NCBI RefSeq assembly: GCF_021531075.1
Contig: NZ_JADYTJ010000009.1
Coordinates: 21,487-85,486, forward strand
Direction: 5' to 3'
Length of the DNA stretch: 64,000 bases
Source of the DNA: Bacteroides caecigallinarum
GTDB lineage: Bacteria; Bacteroidota; Bacteroidia; Bacteroidales; Bacteroidaceae
The notes under the pieces are model-generated. The model was not told the DNA's origin. It did not search any database and saw only the letters and a program-made list of their open reading frames with translations. Positions 25,792 to 33,729 of this stretch are shown here, one piece after another. Position 1 is the stretch's first letter, and the number at the start of each line of letters is the position of its first letter. The translations under genes were made by a program, and so were the position numbers.

Positions 25792-25821
25792 GTTGACGAG
25801 TTGACACGTTGACGAGTTGAC
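25792..25821. repeat. 30-bp repeat upstream of fumarase, inverted partner of 24055-24084
   Basis: Two GTTGACGAGTTGAC halves are separated by AC. Together with 24055-24084 it brackets the fumarase gene in opposite orientation, so a fumarase mRNA including both sites could pair its 5' and 3' untranslated ends. Confidence 0.8.
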
Positions 25822-25860
25822 AAGGCAACCATGCGGATGGAGGCCTCGTAAACTTGTAAC

Positions 25861-27126
25861 TTAAGCATCGTCACCTAAATCGTACGTCTGATATAGGAAG
25901 TCATTATAAGGATATTTCTGAACATGCAGCTCGCGTACTTTCTTATAAAGCATATTCCTGAAATCCTCCAGGTTAGACTTATCTTTGGCAGAGATAAAGA
26001 TACAATTATCGTCCATCTTAGCCATCCATGTATGCATCAACTCTTCCAGGGTAATATTTTCCTTTGTCTTCGGCGTGAGGTCGTCTTCAGCCTTTTCCAC
26101 ATAGCTATAGGCATCAATCTTATTGAAAACTATCATGCTCTGCTTTCCACCGGCACCTATATCTGATATGGTTTTCTCCACCACCTGTATCTGTTCCTCG
26201 AAATCGGGATGTGAAATATCTACTACGTGTACCAGAAGGTCTGCCTCACGCACTTCGTCCAAAGTAGATTTGAAGGACTCTACCAGGTCAGTAGGCAACT
26301 TACGTATGAAACCTACAGTATCGGAAAGCAGGAACGGAAGATTTTCAATGATAACTTTTCTCACAGTAGTGTCAAGCGTAGCAAACAGTTTGTTTTCAGC
26401 AAACACTTCACTCTTCGCAAGAAGGTTCATTATAGTGGATTTTCCTACGTTGGTATATCCTACCAGTGCCACACGTATCATGCGTCCGCGATTCTTTCTC
26501 TGGGTTGATTTCTGAGTGTCTATTTCAGCCAATCTTTGTTTAAGCAGCGACATACGGTTCAGAATTATACGGCGGTCCATTTCCAGCTGTGTTTCACCCG
26601 GACCACGAAGTCCCACCGAACCTTTACCACCTCCGGCACCGGAGCCACCACCCTGACGTTCAAGGTGAGTCCAGAGGCGCTGCAATCGTGGAAGCATATA
26701 TTTATATTGTGCCAGTTCCACCTGAGTCTTTGCATTGGCAGTCTGTGCCCTCATGGCAAAAATGTCAAGAATAAGCGAAGTACGGTCAAGAATTTTCACC
26801 TTCAGTTCGTTCTCTATATTTCTGAGCTGTTTGGCAGAAAGTTCGTCATCGAATATCACCATACCAATCTCTGTCTCCTCATCTTCATTCATCTGCAGTA
26901 AATAGTCCTTTATTTCCTGCAGTTTTCCCTTACCCACATAGGTTACGGAGTTTGGAGTATCCAGTTTTTGAGTGAAACGCTTCACCACCTCAGCTCCGGC
27001 AGTTTCTGCCAGAAAAGCCAATTCATCAAGATATTCGTTAGTCTTTCTTTCATTCTGATTTTGGGTAATCAAACCCACCAATACAGCCTTCTCGGTCTGT
27101 GCTTCGGATATTACAAATTCTTTCAT
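25861..27126 (-). CDS. hflX: Ribosome-associated GTPase HflX
   Basis: 421 residues. The N-terminal HflX domain has TPNSVTYVGKGKLQEIKDYL and FDDELSAKQLRNIENELKVK, then GSVGLRGPGETQLEMDRR. The GTPase domain has GYTNVGKST (G1), a DTVGFIRKLP (G3) motif and FNKIDAY (G4). HflX binds 50S/70S ribosomes and rescues stalled or hibernating ribosomes in characterised bacteria. Its promoter (TAAGTTTG) lies 28 bases upstream. The low-coordinate neighbour is fumarase, possibly on the same transcript. Confidence 0.95.
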   Translation of the reverse strand: MKEFVISEAQTEKAVLVGLITQNQNERKTNEYLDELAFLAETAGAEVVKRFTQKLDTPNSVTYVGKGKLQEIKDYLLQMNEDEETEIGMVIFDDELSAKQLRNIENELKVKILDRTSLILDIFAMRAQTANAKTQVELAQYKYMLPRLQRLWTHLERQGGGSGAGGGKGSVGLRGPGETQLEMDRRIILNRMSLLKQRLAEIDTQKSTQRKNRGRMIRVALVGYTNVGKSTIMNLLAKSEVFAENKLFATLDTTVRKVIIENLPFLLSDTVGFIRKLPTDLVESFKSTLDEVREADLLVHVVDISHPDFEEQIQVVEKTISDIGAGGKQSMIVFNKIDAYSYVEKAEDDLTPKTKENITLEELMHTWMAKMDDNCIFISAKDKSNLEDFRNMLYKKVRELHVQKYPYNDFLYQTYDLGDDA

Positions 27127-27153
27127 TAACGATAAATGTATATTCTGGATGCA

Positions 27154-27161
27154 AACTTAAC
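27154..27161 (-). promoter_or_regulatory. -7 promoter element for hflX
   Basis: The minus strand reads TAAGTTTG, matching TAnnTTTG, 28 bases before the start at 27126. Confidence 0.6.
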
Positions 27162-27294
27162 TAAAAATCTCCGTTTATTTTCATTATAAAGATAAAATAA
27201 CGTTTACAAGTCCGGTTATTTTTCATACTTCCTTTACATATTATATCTTTTTTATTATCTTTAATGCATAGCAAACATTTTAAAGCCTTAAATT

Positions 27295-27981
27295 ATGAAC
27301 AACATTTCAGACATCACAATCATGATTGCAGTCCTGGCACTTGCATTATGGCCGGCAATAATAGTTTACCTTTCATGGCGAAGGGAAAAAAAGATTATAT
27401 GCAGTATCAAAAACGAATTTCCTGCGGTACCTCCTAAAAAGATTTCTACAGAAGAACTTATAGTGTCTACACTAAAGAAAATGGGATGCAACCCTGAAAA
27501 GAATGAAGATGGTAATATAGGTTTCATGTATCAAGGCGATGATTTCTACTTGTCACTCCAGGACGAAGTCCCTTTCGTAATGATATGGTATCCGTGGTGG
27601 GGAACAATAAACGCCGACAATCCTGTGTTGCCGTATCTTAAAGAAGTAATCAATGCCGTAAACATCAGTTCTTTCATTACCACTGTTTTCATGGCAGAGA
27701 ATGAAGGCGACAAAGAGATTGGTATACACTCACACTGCCATACGTTTTTCACAGAAGAGGGACTTGAACCGGAAGAACATCTGAAACTTATTCTTGACAG
27801 TTTTTTCGACACACGTAATGCCATAAAGGAAAGTATTGACAAGCTGGGTTCCGCAATTTCGGAAGATGACGAAGAGACCAAGAAGGAAAGGGTGATTGTA
27901 AAAGGATTCTCGGCTTATAAGGAGAATTCTAAGCCTATTGAGAAAAAAGAGATGAAAGAAGAAGAGAAAGAAAAGAAATGA
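27295..27981 (+). CDS. Membrane-anchored protein of unknown function, YbjN-like soluble domain
   Basis: 228 residues. One N-terminal helix (about 7-27, ITIMIAVLALALWPAIIVYL) is followed by a basic stretch and a soluble domain at about 50-190: STLKKMGCNPEKNEDGNIGFMY, then PFVMIWYPWWGTI and AVNISSFITTVFMAENEG. The alternation resembles the YbjN/secretion-chaperone fold, but this is a fold-level guess. The last 40 residues are highly charged (KKEMKEEEKEKK) and probably disordered. It has a TATCTTTA near-promoter upstream and is followed by palindromic array copy B. Confidence 0.7.
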   Translation: MNNISDITIMIAVLALALWPAIIVYLSWRREKKIICSIKNEFPAVPPKKISTEELIVSTLKKMGCNPEKNEDGNIGFMYQGDDFYLSLQDEVPFVMIWYPWWGTINADNPVLPYLKEVINAVNISSFITTVFMAENEGDKEIGIHSHCHTFFTEEGLEPEEHLKLILDSFFDTRNAIKESIDKLGSAISEDDEETKKERVIVKGFSAYKENSKPIEKKEMKEEEKEKK

Positions 27982-27996
27982 GTCGTACAAATTAGC

Positions 27997-28087
27997 GTCA
28001 CACGTACGTGTCACTATAGTTACACCTTCGTGTGACTTTCGTTACACGTTCGTGTAACGCGTGTAACACGAACGAGTGACGGTAATT
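27997..28087 (+). repeat. Array of four palindromic 18-mers at 22-bp period (copy B)
   Basis: Units start at 27997, 28019, 28041 and 28063 with 4-base spacers TATA, TTTC and GCGT. Unit 3 is GTTACACGTTCGTGTAAC, a perfect palindrome. The array ends in GGTAATT, as in copy A, and its first 30 bases (27996-28025) are identical to 7911-7940. The inner units differ between copies while keeping hairpin potential. It lies 15 bases past a stop codon, between convergent genes. Confidence 0.85.
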
Positions 28088-28110
28088 AAGAGTAGGCGTT
28101 TTCAGTATAA

Positions 28111-28701
28111 TCAGTCATCCGAGGGTTTACGCATACTGAACTCGCACCCGCAATACTGCTGATTGTAAAAATTATACTCCTTGATTATAGCTATGCGCCG
28201 TTCGCTCAAACCACCTTTACGCCAGTTCTGCTCCCACCAAACGACATCCGGAAATGGCTCTACAGCATAACGCCCTGCCTCGTTTATCTGCTCCAGACTT
28301 TTCCAGCGCGATGAAGCCAGAGTAGTAGTAATAACCGTAAATCCATGTTCATGAGCATAACGTGCCGTATCGCGCAAACGCATCTTGAAACAGCGTAAAC
28401 AACGTCCTCCCCTCTCCGGTTCATTCTCCATACCCTTTATGCATTCCAACCACTGAGGATGGTCATAATCGGCATCTATTATGTCCAATCCCAAAGACTG
28501 GGCATAGCGGGTACACTCATCCTTACGGATATTATATTCTTCAAGAGGATAGATATTAGGGTTACAATAATATATGGTAGGACGAACACCATGCTGCATC
28601 AAGCATTCTATAATTGCAGACGAACATGGAGCACAACATGTATGAAGCAGAACTTTGTCTGCCCCACCTGGTACTTCTATCTGGAATTTATTCTTTTTCA
28701 T
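28111..28701 (-). CDS. queH: Epoxyqueuosine reductase QueH
   Basis: 196 residues (former DUF208). QueH performs the last step of queuosine synthesis in tRNA, reducing epoxyqueuosine with metal and [4Fe-4S] centres, as a non-homologous replacement for QueG. Cysteine motifs are LLHTCCAPCSSAII at the N-terminus, GGRCLRCFKMRLRDTA in the centre, and YCGCEFSM at the C-terminus. The end of the protein (MRKPSDD) lies close to the palindromic array. A GNAT gene is 6 bases upstream, so the two are probably co-transcribed. Confidence 0.93.
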   Translation of the reverse strand: MKKNKFQIEVPGGADKVLLHTCCAPCSSAIIECLMQHGVRPTIYYCNPNIYPLEEYNIRKDECTRYAQSLGLDIIDADYDHPQWLECIKGMENEPERGGRCLRCFKMRLRDTARYAHEHGFTVITTTLASSRWKSLEQINEAGRYAVEPFPDVVWWEQNWRKGGLSERRIAIIKEYNFYNQQYCGCEFSMRKPSDD

Positions 28702-28707
28702 AGAAAC

Positions 28708-29205
28708 TTATTTACTTCTTTGATATGCTATTCGAGGGGTACCATTTGACACATAAATTATCCCACACTTTACAAAACCATTCTTTTCAAGAAGATGTTG
28801 CATCACCTTATTGTCATGATGCGTATCCGCACGAAGACAAGGAGATATTTGCTGACACCAGTCAATACAGAATCCGGTAATTCCTTTCACACTGCCATCG
28901 GATGCAAGACGATGTATAACATAATAAGGTTCGTCGTCAGGCCATTCCCCATCTTCTATATAGGAGTATGTAGGGTCCGGACCTTCGATAAAACAAAATG
29001 TTGCAACTACATGTCCATCTTCGCTGTTTACACAAACAAAACAATGACCGGCTGCAATTTCGTTTCTTATAAGTTCCTCTTGCGGATAACCGTTAATCCA
29101 CTGATTTGGATTACCGGAAGATTTCATAAATTCCCTTGCTATGGCAAATATCCGCATCAGCCTATCAATATCTGCCGGAACGGCCTTTCTTATTATCATA
29201 CTCAT
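28708..29205 (-). CDS. GNAT family N-acetyltransferase
   Basis: 165 residues opening MSMIIRKAVPADIDRLMRIF. It has GHCFVCVNSEDGHVVATFCF and the C-terminal VMQHLLEKNGFVKCGIIYV segment, where the NGF(V)xxG turn is typical of GNAT enzymes that transfer acetyl groups from acetyl-CoA. A substrate cannot be assigned. It precedes queH by 6 bases. An in-frame ATG at 29199 is a possible alternative start. Confidence 0.87.
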   Translation of the reverse strand: MSMIIRKAVPADIDRLMRIFAIAREFMKSSGNPNQWINGYPQEELIRNEIAAGHCFVCVNSEDGHVVATFCFIEGPDPTYSYIEDGEWPDDEPYYVIHRLASDGSVKGITGFCIDWCQQISPCLRADTHHDNKVMQHLLEKNGFVKCGIIYVSNGTPRIAYQRSK

Positions 29206-29269
29206 CGTTTCTGAATAAATTACGGATGCAAAAGTAACACTTTAATCAATCAACCATAATAATAAAAAT

Positions 29270-29314
29270 AAAAAAAGAACAGCCTCAACCATTACGGAAT
29301 AGTCAAGACTGTTC
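29270..29314 (-). terminator. Terminator of the NfnAB-like gene
   Basis: GAACAG (29277-29282) and CTGTTC (29309-29314) close a stem that continues inward with wobble pairs, and six to seven T follow on the minus strand. It is 58 bases past the stop codon, with an 11-bp phased array in between. Confidence 0.78.
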
Positions 29315-29324
29315 ATTTGTAATA

Positions 29325-29371
29325 TTTTAAACGCTATTTAAATACTGTTTAAACGGTATTAAAATACACTT
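29325..29371. repeat. 11-bp phased TTTAAA array (copy A)
   Basis: TTTAAACGCTA, TTTAAATACTG, TTTAAACGGTA and TTAAAATACAC follow each other at 29326, 29337, 29348 and 29359, exactly 11 bases apart. The first 19 bases (from one T upstream) are shared with 47144-47162. In both loci the array lies on the same side of a GAACAG/CTGTTC hairpin. Confidence 0.8.
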
Positions 29372-31666
29372 TTATTTTCCGCTCAACTGTTTGTCCATTG
29401 CTGCAGCAGCACGACGACCGTCGCCCATAGCAAGGATTACAGTAGCACCACCGCGAACGATATCACCACCTGCATATATTGTAGGAATAGAAGACTGCAT
29501 ATCATCGTTTACTGCAATTGTACCCTTACGTCCGAGTTCCAAACCAGGAATAGAGTTAGGAACGATAGGATTTGGAGATACACCAACGCTTACGATAGCC
29601 ATGTCGATGTCTATTGTTTCGATTGCTCCCGGTATCGCTACAGGACTGCGACGTCCTGAAGCATCGGGTTCACCAAGTTCCATCTTCTGAAGAACAACCT
29701 GTTTCACACGACCTTTTTCGTCAGCAATGTATTCAATAGGATTATGCAATGTCAGGAATTCAACACCTTCTTCCTTGGCATGCTTAACTTCTTCCAGACG
29801 TGCAGGCATTTCAGCTTCCGAACGGCGATAGATAATCATAGCCTTTTCTGCGCCAAGACGACGTGCAGTACGCACTGAGTCCATTGCCGTGTTACCACCA
29901 CCGATTACGGCAACTCGCTTACCGAATGTTACAGGAGTATCTGAATCTTCACTTGCAGCATCCATCAGATTTACACGAGTGAGGTATTCGTTAGAAGACA
30001 TAATGTTGATTGAGTTCTCACCCGGGATATTCATAAAGTTAGGCAGACCGGCACCTGAAGCCACAAATACCCCTTTGAAACCTTCTTTTTCAAGATCTTC
30101 CACACTTACAGTCTTTCCGATGATACAGTCCTTAACGAATTCTACACCCATCTTTGACAAGTTGTCTATTTCTACGTCAACAATCTTGTTAGGCAAACGG
30201 AATTCTGGAATACCATATTTCAATACACCACCTATTTCGTGCAACGCCTCGAACACTGTTACATCGTAACCCATTTTTGCCATGTCGCCGGCAAATGAAA
30301 GACCTGCAGGACCTGAACCTACGACTGCAACTTTAATACCTTTCTTTTCAGCTATTTCAGGAACAGAGATTTGTCCGCTTTCACGTTCGTAATCGGCTGC
30401 AAAACGTTCCAGATAACCGATAGCCACAGCTTCGTGTCCCATCTTAAGGTGTATACACTTAGACTCGCACTGTTTTTCCTGTGGACATACACGTCCGCAA
30501 ACTGCAGGAAGAGCACTTGTCTTTTTCAATACGCGTGCCGCTTCGAGGAACTCACCGCGTTCAATATTCTTTATGAAAGTAGGTATATTGATTCCTACAG
30601 GACAGCCTTCCATACATGAAGGATTTGCACAGTCAAGACAACGCTTAGCCTCTGTAACAGCCTGCTCTTCATTCAAGCCAAGGTTAACTTCTTCCTTACG
30701 GCTGTGTGAACGATATTCAGGATCCAATTCGTTCATGTGTACACGTGGGATAAGGGTACGTTCCTTAGGCTTCATGCTCTTGCGCAATTCTTCACGCCAC
30801 TGTGCAGAACGGTCGTCAGCCGGTTTTACGGCTTCGCATGTATCTGGTTTAGAATCCAGTTTGTGTATTTCTTCTACTTCTATTTCCTTGAATGCGCCCA
30901 TACGTTTGAGCATTTCATCAAAGTCTACCTGATGTCCGTCAAACTCAGGACCATCCACACAGACGAACTTAGTCTTGCCACCTACAGTAATACGGCATGC
31001 ACCACACATACCTGTACCATCCACCATAATAGTGTTAAGAGAAACGTCTGTTGGAATTTCGTATTTCTTTGTAAGCAGACAAACGAACTTCATCATGATG
31101 GCAGGACCAATGGCAAAACACTTGTCCACTTTCTCACGTTTGATAACTTCTTCGATACCCTCTGTCACCAAACCTTTCTTTCCGTACGAACCATCATCAG
31201 TCATAATAATTACCTCGTCAGAACTTGCACGCATCTCGTTTTCAAGAATAATCAGTTCCTTAGAACGTCCTGCAAGCACTGTTATAACTTTGTTTCCTGC
31301 AGCCTTAAGAGCCTGTACAATAGGAAGCATAGGAGCTACCCCAACACCACCTCCGGCACAAACCACTGTTCCGAAATTTTCTATGTGCGTAGCTTTTCCC
31401 AAAGGACCCACAACATCTGTGATATAATCGCCTTCGTTTAACTCACATAAACGTGTTGATGACAGACCTACTTTCTGAACAACCAAAGTAATGGTTCCTT
31501 TCACCGGATCTGCTTCGGCTATGGTAAGAGGCATACGCTCGCCCTTTTCGCCTACACGCACGATGACAAAATGACCTGCTTTACGAGATTTTGCTATCAG
31601 AGGAGCTTCAATAACAAGTTTGAAAACTTTCTCCGAAAAATGTTCTTTTGAAATAATTTTGTTCAT
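29372..31666 (-). CDS. Fused NfnAB-like oxidoreductase (DHOD-B-like NAD-binding subunit + glutamate-synthase-like NADPH subunit)
   Basis: 764 residues. Residues about 1-280 form a ferredoxin-reductase-like FAD/NAD domain with a [2Fe-2S] site (GMCGACRITVGG, then FVCVDGPEFDG). Residues about 300-764 match the GltD/NfnB half: CLDCANPSCMEGCPVGI and CGRVCPQEKQCESKC ([4Fe-4S]), VVGSGPAGLSFAGDMAKMGY (FAD) and VIGGGNTAMDSVRTARRLGA (NADPH). Separate NfnA and NfnB form an electron-bifurcating NADH-dependent ferredoxin:NADP+ oxidoreductase; here both are one chain. Databases often label this glutamate synthase small subunit, but no large subunit is adjacent. The promoter is a perfect consensus. Confidence 0.9.
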   Translation of the reverse strand: MNKIISKEHFSEKVFKLVIEAPLIAKSRKAGHFVIVRVGEKGERMPLTIAEADPVKGTITLVVQKVGLSSTRLCELNEGDYITDVVGPLGKATHIENFGTVVCAGGGVGVAPMLPIVQALKAAGNKVITVLAGRSKELIILENEMRASSDEVIIMTDDGSYGKKGLVTEGIEEVIKREKVDKCFAIGPAIMMKFVCLLTKKYEIPTDVSLNTIMVDGTGMCGACRITVGGKTKFVCVDGPEFDGHQVDFDEMLKRMGAFKEIEVEEIHKLDSKPDTCEAVKPADDRSAQWREELRKSMKPKERTLIPRVHMNELDPEYRSHSRKEEVNLGLNEEQAVTEAKRCLDCANPSCMEGCPVGINIPTFIKNIERGEFLEAARVLKKTSALPAVCGRVCPQEKQCESKCIHLKMGHEAVAIGYLERFAADYERESGQISVPEIAEKKGIKVAVVGSGPAGLSFAGDMAKMGYDVTVFEALHEIGGVLKYGIPEFRLPNKIVDVEIDNLSKMGVEFVKDCIIGKTVSVEDLEKEGFKGVFVASGAGLPNFMNIPGENSINIMSSNEYLTRVNLMDAASEDSDTPVTFGKRVAVIGGGNTAMDSVRTARRLGAEKAMIIYRRSEAEMPARLEEVKHAKEEGVEFLTLHNPIEYIADEKGRVKQVVLQKMELGEPDASGRRSPVAIPGAIETIDIDMAIVSVGVSPNPIVPNSIPGLELGRKGTIAVNDDMQSSIPTIYAGGDIVRGGATVILAMGDGRRAAAAMDKQLSGK

Positions 31667-31723
31667 TTTAAACTCTTAAAGTTAGTTATATTTCTGTTTT
31701 TCATTCTTTTTGTTCCAACCTTG

Positions 31724-31754
31724 CAAAGGTATAACAAATAAAAATACTTACAAA
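31724..31754 (-). promoter_or_regulatory. Consensus promoter of the NfnAB-like gene
   Basis: On the minus strand TTTG (31754-31751) is followed after exactly 19 bases by TACCTTTG (31731-31724), the canonical Bacteroidota -33/-7 pair, with a leader of about 50 bases. Confidence 0.85.
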
Positions 31755-31846
31755 AGAAATACATAAAATTACAACAAAACACACTAAAAAAGGACAAATG
31801 ATGACTATTTATTCAAAAAAAATGGAGTATGATATTAAATAAAATG

Positions 31847-31854
31847 TATCTTTG
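31847..31854 (+). promoter_or_regulatory. -7 promoter element for the TPR/2-oxoacid oxidoreductase operon
   Basis: TATCTTTG matches TAnnTTTG. It overlaps an upstream in-frame ATG at 31852 and so supports the start at 31882. All genes up to 35071 share the strand with short gaps. Confidence 0.65.
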
Positions 31855-31881
31855 CATGCGTCTAAAACATTTTGTATTTTG

Positions 31882-32160
31882 ATGAACACTATATTGGAAA
31901 ACATAAAAACGATGATTAAGGATGGCAAAATAGAAGAAGCCAAAACAGCCTTAAACAGAGTTATAGCAGAAAATAAAGAACATTCGGATATAGCATATTA
32001 TCTTCTCGGAAACGCATGCAGAAAACTTGGAGACTGGCAGGGAGCACTAAACAACTATCAAACAGCAATAGATATCAATCCTGACAGTCCGGCAAAAGAT
32101 GCCAGAGAAATGATGATGGATATACTGAACTTCTATAATAAAGATATGTTTAATCAATAA
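31882..32160 (+). CDS. Small tetratricopeptide-repeat protein
   Basis: 92 residues from the ATG at 31882 (MNTILENIKTMIKDGKIEEA). Two TPR-like helical pairs are visible: MIKDGKIEEAKTALNRVIAEN and AYYLLGNACRKLGDWQGALNNYQTA, ending INPDSPAKDAREMM. No signal peptide. TPR modules bind other proteins. It is the first gene of the 2-oxoacid:ferredoxin oxidoreductase operon, 18 bases before the ferredoxin subunit, so an assembly role is possible but unproven. Confidence 0.85.
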   Translation: MNTILENIKTMIKDGKIEEAKTALNRVIAENKEHSDIAYYLLGNACRKLGDWQGALNNYQTAIDINPDSPAKDAREMMMDILNFYNKDMFNQ

Positions 32161-32178
32161 AACTAAATACGTATATAT

Positions 32179-32406
32179 ATGGCTAAAATGAAAGGAGTGG
32201 TGGTAGTAAACACCGAGCGATGCAAAGGATGCAACCTTTGTGTGGTGGCTTGTCCTCTTAAAGTATTGGCTCTTACTCCAAAAGTAAATCAGAAAGGATA
32301 TAATTATGTACAGCAGGTGGTAGAAGACACTTGCAACGGTTGTTCTTCATGCGCTATAGTATGTCCTGACGGATGTCTGACTGTATATAGAGCCAAGTGT
32401 GAATAA
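32179..32406 (+). CDS. vorD: 2-oxoacid:ferredoxin oxidoreductase, delta (ferredoxin-type) subunit
   Basis: 75 residues with two complete [4Fe-4S] motifs, CKGCNLCVVACP and CNGCSSCAIVCP, each Cx2Cx2Cx3C. It passes electrons from the thiamine-diphosphate centre to ferredoxin. It starts the VorDBAC-like set (delta, alpha, beta, gamma order here). The gene name follows common database usage; substrate class is not proven. Confidence 0.88.
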   Translation: MAKMKGVVVVNTERCKGCNLCVVACPLKVLALTPKVNQKGYNYVQQVVEDTCNGCSSCAIVCPDGCLTVYRAKCE

Positions 32407-32440
32407 CTCAATAATTGACAAACGCTAAAACAAGAAAAAT

Positions 32441-33520
32441 ATGGCAGAAGAAGTAGTTCTAATGAAAGGTAACGAAGCCATAGCACATGCTGCAATCCGC
32501 ATTGGTGTAGACGGATACTTCGGTTACCCTATCACTCCACAGTCAGAAGTGCTTGAAACACTGGCAGAACAAAAACCCTGGGAAACTACCGGAATGGTGG
32601 TACTGCAGGCTGAGAGTGAAGTTGCCGCAATAAATATGGTATATGGAGGTGCGGGAACAGGAAAAATGGTAATGACATCATCATCAAGTCCTGGTGTCAG
32701 CCTTAAACAGGAAGGTATTTCATATATTGCTGGTGCAGAATTGCCTTGTCTTATTGTAAACGTAATGCGCGGTGGACCGGGACTTGGAACAATACAGCCA
32801 AGTCAGGCCGATTATTTCCAGACAACGAAAGGTGGAGGACATGGCGATTATCACCTTATAGCACTTGCCCCTGCATCAGTTCAGGAAATGGCAGACTTCG
32901 TAAAACTTGGTTTCGAACTAGCATTCAAATACCGCAATCCGGCTATGATTCTTGCAGACGGAGTAATCGGACAGATGATGGAAAAAGTGGTACTGCCTGA
33001 ACCTAGACCAAGACGTACTGACGAAGAAATTATAGAGCAATGTCCTTGGGCATCAACAGGATGTAAAGGACGTAAACCTAACGTAATCACATCATTGGAA
33101 CTTGACCCTGCTGTAATGGAACAGAGAAACTTACATCTGCAAAACAAATATGCAGAGATAGAAGCCAATGAAAGAAGATATGAAGAAATAGAATGCGAAG
33201 ATGCTGAATATCTTATTGTAGCATTCGGCTCATGTGCACGAATAGCACAGAAAGCAATGGAACATGCACGCGAAGAAGGCATAAAAGTAGGACTGTTCCG
33301 CCCTATTACATTATGGCCGTTCCCAACTCCGGAAATTGCAAAAAGAGCCAAACAGGTAAAAGGTATATTGGTAGTAGAACTAAACAGCGGACAGATGATA
33401 GAAGATGTGAAACTGGCCGTAGAATGCAATATACCGGTACATCACTTTGGAAGACTGGGAGGTATAGTTCCGGATCCTGACGAAGTAGTGGATGCGCTGA
33501 AAGAAAAACTCATTAAATAA
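32441..33520 (+). CDS. vorB: 2-oxoacid:ferredoxin oxidoreductase, alpha subunit (VorB-like)
   Basis: 359 residues. It opens MAEEVVLMKGNEAIAHAAIR and has GYFGYPITPQSEVLE, LQAESEVAAINMVYGGAGTG and MTSSSSPGVSLKQEGISYI, motifs of the alpha (domain I/II) subunit of ThDP-dependent 2-oxoacid oxidoreductases. The complex oxidatively decarboxylates a branched-chain or other 2-oxoacid to an acyl-CoA, reducing ferredoxin; the reverse carboxylation also occurs in anaerobes. A small membrane protein gene, not another subunit, follows 17 bases later. Confidence 0.9.
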   Translation: MAEEVVLMKGNEAIAHAAIRIGVDGYFGYPITPQSEVLETLAEQKPWETTGMVVLQAESEVAAINMVYGGAGTGKMVMTSSSSPGVSLKQEGISYIAGAELPCLIVNVMRGGPGLGTIQPSQADYFQTTKGGGHGDYHLIALAPASVQEMADFVKLGFELAFKYRNPAMILADGVIGQMMEKVVLPEPRPRRTDEEIIEQCPWASTGCKGRKPNVITSLELDPAVMEQRNLHLQNKYAEIEANERRYEEIECEDAEYLIVAFGSCARIAQKAMEHAREEGIKVGLFRPITLWPFPTPEIAKRAKQVKGILVVELNSGQMIEDVKLAVECNIPVHHFGRLGGIVPDPDEVVDALKEKLIK

Positions 33521-33537
33521 CCATGTAAGAAACTATA

Positions 33538-33708
33538 ATGAACATCGACAGAATAAGAACCATACTGAACATTTTGTTCATGATTGGAGCACTGGTATCC
33601 GTAATATTATATTTCACTATAGGCGAAGACAAAACCATATTTTTCTATGTATGCGGAGCTTCACTATTTCTGAAAATGATGGAATTCGTGTTCCGTTTCT
33701 TACTATGA
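33538..33708 (+). CDS. 56-residue two-helix membrane protein inside the vor-like operon
   Basis: An ATG at 33538 opens 56 codons ending in TGA at 33706-33708. It begins MNIDRIRTILNILFMIGALV. Two hydrophobic helices are predicted, about 9-28 and 36-55, joined by a short acidic loop (GEDKT). The gene fits exactly between the alpha and beta subunit genes (17 and 21 bases from them) on the same strand. No known family is recognised. Clean placement, signal-anchor-like composition and absence of alternative frames support it as a real gene; a role in anchoring the complex is speculation. Confidence 0.75.
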   Translation: MNIDRIRTILNILFMIGALVSVILYFTIGEDKTIFFYVCGASLFLKMMEFVFRFLL

Positions 33709-33729
33709 CAATAACCGGAGGATAATAAT

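Noticed and set aside
30737..31441. Plus-strand open frames inside the NfnAB-like gene
   Set aside because: Antisense shadows of a conserved gene; rich in Thr/Cys/His with no signal, domain or start context.
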